DNA of 9,650 bases from contig JAIUNH010000109.1 in assembly GCA_020161965.1 (NCBI GenBank), positions 1 through 9,650 on the forward strand. Reading direction: 5' to 3'. Every line of letters starts with the position of its first letter. The stretch's first letter is position 1. The DNA comes from Pseudomonadota bacterium. Its GTDB lineage: Bacteria; Pseudomonadota; Alphaproteobacteria; CACIAM-22H2. The notes under the pieces are model-generated. The model was not told where the DNA came from and did not search any database. It saw nothing but the letters and a program-made list of their open reading frames with translations. Both the position numbers and the translations under genes were made by a program. This document shows, one piece after another, positions 5,114-9,650 of the stretch.

Positions 5114-7159
5114 ATGAAAAATCTCTATTCCGACGCCGACGCCAAGGCCGCCATCGCGCATTACATGACCAAGTATGCGGCCAAGGGCTGCAACGAAGAT
5201 CTGGCGATCCGCACCTACACCACGCGCCTGCTGGGCGGCGTGGGGCAATTGGTGCTGCATGGCGGCGGCAACACGTCGGTCAAGACGCGGATGAAGGACC
5301 AGTTCGGCGACGATGTCGACGTGCTGTGTGTCAAAGGCTCGGGCTGGGATATGGGCCAGATCGAACCGCCGGGCCTACCCGCCGTGCGCCTCGACCCGCT
5401 GCGCCGCTTGGCGACGTTGGACAAGCTGACCGACGAAGACATGGTCAATTTCCAGCGCTTGAACATGCTGGATTCCTCGGGCCCCAACCCGTCGGTCGAG
5501 ACGATTTTCCACGCGTTCCTCGCGCCCAAATTCATCGACCACACGCACGCGAATGCCGTGCTGTCGGTCTCCGATCACGCCAACGGCATGGACATCCTGC
5601 GCGAGGTCTATGGCGACAAGGCGCCGGTCGTCGAATACGTGATGCCGGGTTTCGCGCTCGCCAAAATGGCGGGCGAAGCGGCGGCCAAGGCCAAGGGCGC
5701 TTGGGGCCTGGTGCTGCACAAGCACGGCATCTTCTCGTGGGGCGACACCGCGAAGGAAGCCTATGACCGCATGATCGCCCTGGTGACGATGGCAGAAGAC
5801 CGCATCGCCAAAGCGGGCCGTCGCGTGTTCGCAAGCGTGTCGCTGCCGGCGAAGCTCGCCTCGGCGGCGGATGTGGCGCCGATCCTGCGCGGTGCGATCG
5901 CCGCGGGCGACAAGCGCTTCGTGATGGAATTGCGCAATACGCCGGACGTGATGAACTTCGTCAACGGCACGGAAGTTTCGCGCTATTCGCAAGCGGGCGT
6001 TATCACGCCCGACCATGTGATCCGCACCAAAAACCGCCCGATGATCGTGCCCGCGCCGAAGGCCGACGATCTGGCCGGGTTCGCCGACGCCGTGAAGAAG
6101 GCGCGCGCGCAATACGACGCCGATTACACCGCGTATTTCGAGCGTCATAACGCGCGTGTGGGCGGCATCAAGAAAATCCTGGATACCGCGCCGCGCGTCG
6201 TGCTGGTGCCGGGCCTGGGTGCCTTCTGTGCGGGCATCACCGCCAAGGACAGCGCCATCGCCGGCGATCTGGTCGAGGCCGCGTCCGCGACCATCGCCGA
6301 TGCCGAAGGGATCGGCCCGTTCGAAAGCGTGACCGAGGGCGATCTGTTCGACGTCGAATACTGGTCGCTGGAACAGGCCAAGCTCGGCAAATCAGCCGAG
6401 AAGCGCTTGCAGCGCCATGTGGCGCTGGTCACCGGCGGCGGTTCGGGCATCGGGGCGGCGAGCGTCGCGGCTTTCGCGGCCGAAGGCTGCGAAGTCGTCG
6501 TGCTGGATCGCGATGGCGAGGCGGCCAAAGCGGTCGCCAAGAAATTCGGCGGGCTTGGCCTTGCTTGCGACGTGACGAAGGAAAGCGACGTGCGCGCGGC
6601 GTTCGACGCGGCGGCGTTGCGTTTCGGCGGCGTCGATATCGTCGTGTCCAACGCCGGCGCGGCGTGGGGCGGCAAGATCGGCGAGGTCGACGACAAGCTG
6701 ATGCGTGAGTCGTTCGAGCTGAACTTCTTCGCGCACCAGACCGTCGCCAAGAACGCCGTGCGCGTGATGAAGGCGCAAGGCATGGGCGGCTGCCTGTTGT
6801 TCAACGTGTCGAAGCAAGCGGTCAATCCGGGTCCGGATTTCGGGCCTTATGGTTTGCCCAAGGCGGCGACGATGTTCCTGCTGCGTCAATACGCGGTCGA
6901 TTACGGTTCGATCGGCATTCGCGCCAACGGCATCAACGCCGATCGCATCCGCACCGGCCTGCTGACCGACGCGATGATCGCCACGCGCTCGAAGGCGCGC
7001 GGCCTCACCGAGAAGGATTATATGGGCGGCAATCTGCTCGGCCGCGAAGTGACCGCGCAGGACGTGGCGCAAGGCTTCGTCGCGTTGGCCTTGGCGCGCG
7101 CGACCACGGGTGCCGTGCTGACCGTCGATGGCGGCAACATCGCCGCCGCCTTGCGATGA
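5114..7159 (+). CDS. Bifunctional class II aldolase / short-chain dehydrogenase
   Basis: This 681-residue fusion belongs to the family that includes B. subtilis YuxG and the bifunctional RhaD-type proteins of rhamnose catabolism. The aldolase part (about 1-425) has a glycine-rich phosphate-binding stretch HGGGNTS (49-55), a likely catalytic acid E129 in PSVETIFHAF, and zinc-ligand candidates H143 and H145 (DHTHAN) plus a later histidine in LHKHG (201-205). The dehydrogenase part (about 430-681) is a classical SDR: TGGGSGIG (440-447), D465 after beta-2 suggesting NAD rather than NADP, NAG (513-515), N537, S566 and YGLPK (Y579, K583). Both active sites look intact. Known relatives split L-rhamnulose-1-phosphate into DHAP and L-lactaldehyde and then convert the aldehyde. 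No rhamnose gene is in view, and the mtnP context suggests 5-methylthioribulose-1-phosphate or 5-deoxyribulose-1-phosphate as substrate (inference). Translation of the downstream gene is coupled through ATGA. Confidence 0.9.
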   Translation: MKNLYSDADAKAAIAHYMTKYAAKGCNEDLAIRTYTTRLLGGVGQLVLHGGGNTSVKTRMKDQFGDDVDVLCVKGSGWDMGQIEPPGLPAVRLDPLRRLATLDKLTDEDMVNFQRLNMLDSSGPNPSVETIFHAFLAPKFIDHTHANAVLSVSDHANGMDILREVYGDKAPVVEYVMPGFALAKMAGEAAAKAKGAWGLVLHKHGIFSWGDTAKEAYDRMIALVTMAEDRIAKAGRRVFASVSLPAKLASAADVAPILRGAIAAGDKRFVMELRNTPDVMNFVNGTEVSRYSQAGVITPDHVIRTKNRPMIVPAPKADDLAGFADAVKKARAQYDADYTAYFERHNARVGGIKKILDTAPRVVLVPGLGAFCAGITAKDSAIAGDLVEAASATIADAEGIGPFESVTEGDLFDVEYWSLEQAKLGKSAEKRLQRHVALVTGGGSGIGAASVAAFAAEGCEVVVLDRDGEAAKAVAKKFGGLGLACDVTKESDVRAAFDAAALRFGGVDIVVSNAGAAWGGKIGEVDDKLMRESFELNFFAHQTVAKNAVRVMKAQGMGGCLLFNVSKQAVNPGPDFGPYGLPKAATMFLLRQYAVDYGSIGIRANGINADRIRTGLLTDAMIATRSKARGLTEKDYMGGNLLGREVTAQDVAQGFVALALARATTGAVLTVDGGNIAAALR

Positions 7160-8004
7160 AGCCGCTTGCCGGGATCGACCATGCGCTTGTCGGCGTGGCC
7201 GATCTCGAAGCTGCGCGCGAACTCTGGACGCGGCTGGGTTTTACGCTAAGCCCACGCGGCCGCCATAAAGGCTGGGGGACCGGCAATTACTGCGCGATGT
7301 TCGCGCACGACTATGTCGAACTGCTCGGCATCGTCGATCCCGCCGGGTTCGATAACGGCTTGAACGCGATGCTGGCGGCGCAAGGGCCCGGCTTGCTCGG
7401 CTTCGCCGCGGCGACCGACGATGTGGGTGCCGCGGTCGAATTGCTGACCAAGGGCGGCATTCCGCACGAACGTAAGGCGCTGTCGCGTTTGCTGGAATTG
7501 CCCGACGGCGATGTCGAACCCGCGTTCGATCTCGCCATGCCGCTTAAGCCTTATCCCGCCGGCATGAAGCCCTTCGTTTGCGCGCATCTCACGCGCGATC
7601 TCGTCTGGCGGCCGGAATGGATTCGCCACGCGAACAGCGCGACGGGCATCGCGTCGCTGACTTTCGTCGCCGAGGATCCCATCGCGTTGCGCGATCCGTT
7701 CGAAGCGATCTTGGGGCTGGGTGCGGTGACCGCGACCGACGATACGCTCGCCGTGCGTTGGGGTACTGGCGCCCCGTTGATGATCGTGAAGCCCGACGAT
7801 TTGTCGTTCCTGCATCCGGCGGTCGCGTCGGACGAGCCCGTGCGCATGGGCTTCGCGGGCATGACGATCGCGGTCGGCGATGTCGCCGCCGCGCGCGCGG
7901 CGTTGAAGGCGGGCGGATTCGATTACGAAAAGGATCTCGCCGGGGCCGTGCATGTGGCCCCGGACGACGCCGGCGGTCTGGCGCTCAGTTTCGAGAAAGC
8001 CTAG
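7156..8004 (+). CDS. VOC superfamily (glyoxalase-like) protein
   Basis: The 282-residue protein opens with a VOC fold: GIDHALVGVADLEAARELW (6-24) is the first beta-alpha unit, and HDYVELLGIVDP (51-62) its fourth strand. H9 and E55 fall where glyoxalase-type enzymes place metal ligands. A middle segment, HLTRDLVWRPEWIRHAN (144-160), is typical of the Glyoxalase_3-like group. The C-terminal half repeats the fold (about 163-281) but lacks obvious metal histidines. VOC enzymes include glyoxalases, dioxygenases, epimerases and lyases, so the reaction cannot be read from sequence. The start ATG overlaps the aldolase stop as ATGA with no ribosome site of its own, so the two proteins are probably made together and the VOC protein may act on the same metabolite or a toxic aldehyde by-product (inference). 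Its stop overlaps the convergent hydrolase stop. Confidence 0.85.
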   Translation: MKPLAGIDHALVGVADLEAARELWTRLGFTLSPRGRHKGWGTGNYCAMFAHDYVELLGIVDPAGFDNGLNAMLAAQGPGLLGFAAATDDVGAAVELLTKGGIPHERKALSRLLELPDGDVEPAFDLAMPLKPYPAGMKPFVCAHLTRDLVWRPEWIRHANSATGIASLTFVAEDPIALRDPFEAILGLGAVTATDDTLAVRWGTGAPLMIVKPDDLSFLHPAVASDEPVRMGFAGMTIAVGDVAAARAALKAGGFDYEKDLAGAVHVAPDDAGGLALSFEKA

Positions 8005-8675
8005 CCCGCGTAGCGGCGCAGGAATTCCTTGGTGCGTTCGCGCGCCTTGTCGGCCGATGGCTTGTCGTAGGCGCCGCGCGCTTCGCAGCTGAAACCGTGT
8101 CCGGCGGGATAGACGAACAGATCGGCGTCGGGCAGGGCCCGGCCGACCTTCTCCACGTCCGACATCGGGATCGAATGGTCGGTTTCGCCGAAATGGAACA
8201 GGACCGGGCAGCGCGCGGTCTCGTTCAGATGCTGGACGACGCCGCCGCCGTAATAGGACACGCACGCATCCAACCCGGTCACGCGGGTCGCCGCGAGCCA
8301 AGCCAGCGTGCCGCCCCAGCAATAGCCGATAACCGCGATTTTGGTGCAGCCGGCCCGTTGCAGGGCCAGCGCGCAGGCCGCCACGTCGGTCACGGCCTTG
8401 TCGTTGGGCACCTTGCCCCGGATGTCGCGGCCCTTGGCGATGTCTTCCTCGCCATAGCCAAGCTCGATGCCCGGCGTTACCCGGTCGAACAGGGCCGGCG
8501 CGATCGCCAAATACCCGTCATACCCATAGGAATCGGTGGTTTTCCGGATGTGCTCGTTGAGCCCGAAAATCTCCTGGAGGATCACCAGGCCAGCCTTGGG
8601 CTTACCGGGCGGGTCGGAACGCCACGCCTGGAATTTATGCCCGTCAGCCGCCTGTAGCTCGATCGGATGACCCAT
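8001..8675 (-). CDS. Dienelactone hydrolase family alpha/beta-hydrolase
   Basis: The 224-residue cytosolic alpha/beta-hydrolase has the dienelactone hydrolase layout and length. The triad is visible: nucleophile C119 in GYCWGG (117-122), D166 in GETDHS (163-168) and H193 in AGHGFSC (191-197). E35 in QEIFG sits where dienelactone hydrolase has its regulatory glutamate that deprotonates the cysteine. True dienelactone hydrolases open chlorinated or plain dienelactones in catechol breakdown, but most family members in genomes without such a pathway have unknown substrates, and no catechol gene is nearby. The ATG at 8675 has a weak purine-rich GGGGAAA upstream on the minus strand. The gene ends tail-to-tail with the VOC gene at a shared CTAG and is divergent from the lipoprotein gene. 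Confidence 0.9.
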   Translation of the reverse strand: MGHPIELQAADGHKFQAWRSDPPGKPKAGLVILQEIFGLNEHIRKTTDSYGYDGYLAIAPALFDRVTPGIELGYGEEDIAKGRDIRGKVPNDKAVTDVAACALALQRAGCTKIAVIGYCWGGTLAWLAATRVTGLDACVSYYGGGVVQHLNETARCPVLFHFGETDHSIPMSDVEKVGRALPDADLFVYPAGHGFSCEARGAYDKPSADKARERTKEFLRRYAG

Positions 8676-8751
8676 CCGTTTCCCCGTTGTTCTTGCGCGG
8701 GATTCCGCGCCGGATTCGCCGTTCGCGACTATGGCGGTCCGGCCCCGAGTC

Positions 8752-8777
8752 GGGCAAGGGCGGGGTGGGGGCGGGGG
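8752..8777 (+). other. G-quadruplex-type tract between divergent genes
   Basis: Five G-runs of three to five bases (8752-8754, 8758-8760, 8762-8765, 8767-8771, 8773-8777) are separated by loops of 3, 1, 1 and 1 bases. This meets the standard intramolecular quadruplex rule with very short loops. It lies on the template strand for the leftward hydrolase gene, about 80 bases before its ATG, and upstream of the predicted lipoprotein promoter. The motif is seen directly; function is unknown. Confidence 0.6.
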
Positions 8778-8806
8778 ATTTCCCGGCAGACGATTACCTC
8801 AGTGAG

Positions 8807-8826
8807 TCATTGAATGAAAAATCATT
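8807..8826. promoter_or_regulatory. Possible operator made of alternating TCATT/AATGA half-sites
   Basis: TCATT (8807-8811), one base, AATGA (8813-8817), AAAA, TCATT (8822-8826) form two nested inverted repeats sharing the central half-site. The array abuts the predicted -35 of the lipoprotein promoter, where a regulator would block or recruit polymerase. It resembles no site I can name with confidence. Confidence 0.4.
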
Positions 8827-8852
8827 TACTTTTAGTAGGCTCTCGCTATAGG
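8825..8852 (+). promoter_or_regulatory. Predicted promoter of the lipoprotein gene
   Basis: TTTACT (8825-8830) and TATAGG (8847-8852) are spaced by 16 bases and each match the sigma70 consensus at 4 of 6 positions. They lie in the only clearly AT-rich stretch of the window (about 8791-8890). The start would be near 8859, leaving a leader of about 43 bases that ends with a strong GGAGAGG ribosome site (8890-8896), five bases before the ATG. Confidence 0.45.
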
Positions 8853-8901
8853 TAGTAAGGGACAAATACGAAACATCGATAAGTCTTACGGAGAGGCACG
8901 T

Positions 8902-9650
8902 ATGCGGGGGGCAGCGGGTTTCATCGGATTTCGGCGCGCGCTTTACGGCGCGGTTTTGGCGTTGATGCTGGCCGGGTGCCAGCAGGATGGCGGCCCGACC
9001 GTTTCAGGGCAGGCGGCCTCGCCCAACGTCGATGGCGTCAGCTACTCGATCTTCTTCAACCAGGGCCAGCATGTCGAAAGCCTCGCCAAGGCCGAACGGC
9101 ATTCGGACGTGGCCAAGGTCTTTGCCGGCCACCGCGCGTTTTTCGACGCGGGCCGGATCGAACGCCATCGCGCGGCGCTCACCGCCGCCGCCGACGGCTT
9201 GAAGGCGCCGCACCGTGAGATCGCCGCGTTGAACCGCGCGACGCTCGACGCAGCCGATCCGATGGATTCCGCGCAATGGCGTGCCTTGCGCGATGCGTTG
9301 ACTCAGGCCGACGTGATCGTCGCCGCGATCGACCGGGAAGTGCTGCTGTCGGAGCCCGAGTTCAAGGAACCGATCTTCGACGCGCTGCGCGAGAGCGCCG
9401 CCGCCGCGCGCGCCAAGATCGCCGCCGCGGCGGTCGACGCCTATCGCGCTTACGACCATTTCGGGCAGCCGGCTTTCGTGACGGCCTATCCCTTCGTCCC
9501 CGATCCGCGTGGCTTCAAGGCGGCCAATATCGATGCGATCCTGTCGCGCCTCAATTCGGCGAGCAACGAGCAGCTCGCGCATTTCGCCAAGGTGAACCGC
9601 GAGGCGGACGCGCTGGACGAAGCGACGACCGAGAAGATTTCGAACCTTGT
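8902..9650 (+). CDS. Unrecognised lipoprotein, N-terminal part (runs off the right edge)
   Basis: The frame is open for 249 codons from the ATG at 8902 to the window end. A lipoprotein signal is clear: a basic N-terminus (FRRA), a hydrophobic stretch (about 14-25) and the lipobox LAGC with C26 as the lipidated residue. Q27 at +2 is compatible with sorting to the outer membrane. The mature part is predominantly Ala-rich and helical by composition: about 57-115, 120-190 and 205-249 look like amphipathic helices, separated by a Pro/aromatic segment around 188-203 (HFGQPAFVTAYPFVPDP lies in it). There are no cysteines after C26 and no metal or catalytic motif I recognise. A strong ribosome site (GGAGAGG, 8890-8896) fixes the start. 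I do not recognise the family. The helical periplasmic domain could be a binding or adaptor protein, but nothing in the window tests this. Confidence 0.85.
   Translation, partial: MRGAAGFIGFRRALYGAVLALMLAGCQQDGGPTVSGQAASPNVDGVSYSIFFNQGQHVESLAKAERHSDVAKVFAGHRAFFDAGRIERHRAALTAAADGLKAPHREIAALNRATLDAADPMDSAQWRALRDALTQADVIVAAIDREVLLSEPEFKEPIFDALRESAAAARAKIAAAAVDAYRAYDHFGQPAFVTAYPFVPDPRGFKAANIDAILSRLNSASNEQLAHFAKVNREADALDEATTEKISNL

Noticed and set aside
7246..8322. Minus-strand open frame across the VOC gene and the hydrolase 3' end
   Set aside because: It conflicts with two well-supported genes and shows no domain.
8807..8826. Fur box or RirA operator reading of the TCATT/AATGA array
   Set aside because: The central AATGA-TCATT spacing is four bases instead of the three of a classical Fur core, and no TGA-N9-TCA pair is present, so I list it only as an unnamed operator.
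9004..9582. Minus-strand open frame at the right end (192 codons)
   Set aside because: The opposite strand carries a lipoprotein frame with lipobox, ribosome site and promoter that is open to the window edge; the antisense frame has none of these.

Overview
This window looks like the chromosome of a high-GC alphaproteobacterium, most likely Rhodospirillales or a relative. The basis is the strong G/C bias at third codon positions, a three-gene petABC operon with unfused cytochrome b and c1 and a Tat-type Rieske protein, and a hemF/trmL pair divergent from petABC. No tRNA, rRNA, CRISPR array, insertion sequence or phage gene is visible. All internal genes appear intact.

Layout: (1) 1-579, minus strand: the 5' end of hemF (aerobic coproporphyrinogen III oxidase, cut by the window edge) and trmL (tRNA wobble 2'-O-methyltransferase), joined by an ATGA overlap. 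(2) 580-968: a 389-base divergent intergenic region with no convincing gene. It holds inverted repeats, a possible RegA/PrrA-like site and a 9-bp hairpin just upstream of petA. (3) 969-3588, plus strand: petA-petB-petC, the complete three-subunit cytochrome bc1 complex, ended by a strong and probably bidirectional terminator at 3616-3647. (4) 3677-4063, minus strand: a single-domain CheY-like response regulator with no kinase beside it. (5) 4203-8004, plus strand: a tight three-gene unit of S-methyl-5'-thioadenosine phosphorylase (mtnP), a 681-residue class II aldolase/short-chain dehydrogenase fusion, and a VOC (glyoxalase-like) protein. A sigma70-like promoter at 4128-4155 precedes mtnP. (6) 8001-8675, minus strand: a dienelactone hydrolase family protein whose stop codon overlaps that of the VOC gene. 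(7) 8676-8901: a divergent regulatory region with a G-quadruplex-type tract and an AT-rich promoter/operator region. (8) 8902 to the window end: the N-terminal 249 residues of an unrecognised lipoprotein.

How the genes may work together: petABC encodes quinol:cytochrome c oxidoreductase, and hemF makes haem precursors, though both are general housekeeping. The most interesting unit is mtnP plus the aldolase/dehydrogenase fusion plus VOC. MtnP releases adenine and 5-methylthioribose-1-phosphate from methylthioadenosine, and 5-deoxyribose-1-phosphate from 5'-deoxyadenosine. After isomerisation by an MtnA-type enzyme, which is not in this window, a class II aldolase could split the ketose phosphate into DHAP and an aldehyde, and the fused dehydrogenase domain could reduce or oxidise that aldehyde. 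This would be a fused version of the known 'DHAP shunt'. It is an inference from gene order and domain content; the same fusion family is also known from L-rhamnose catabolism.
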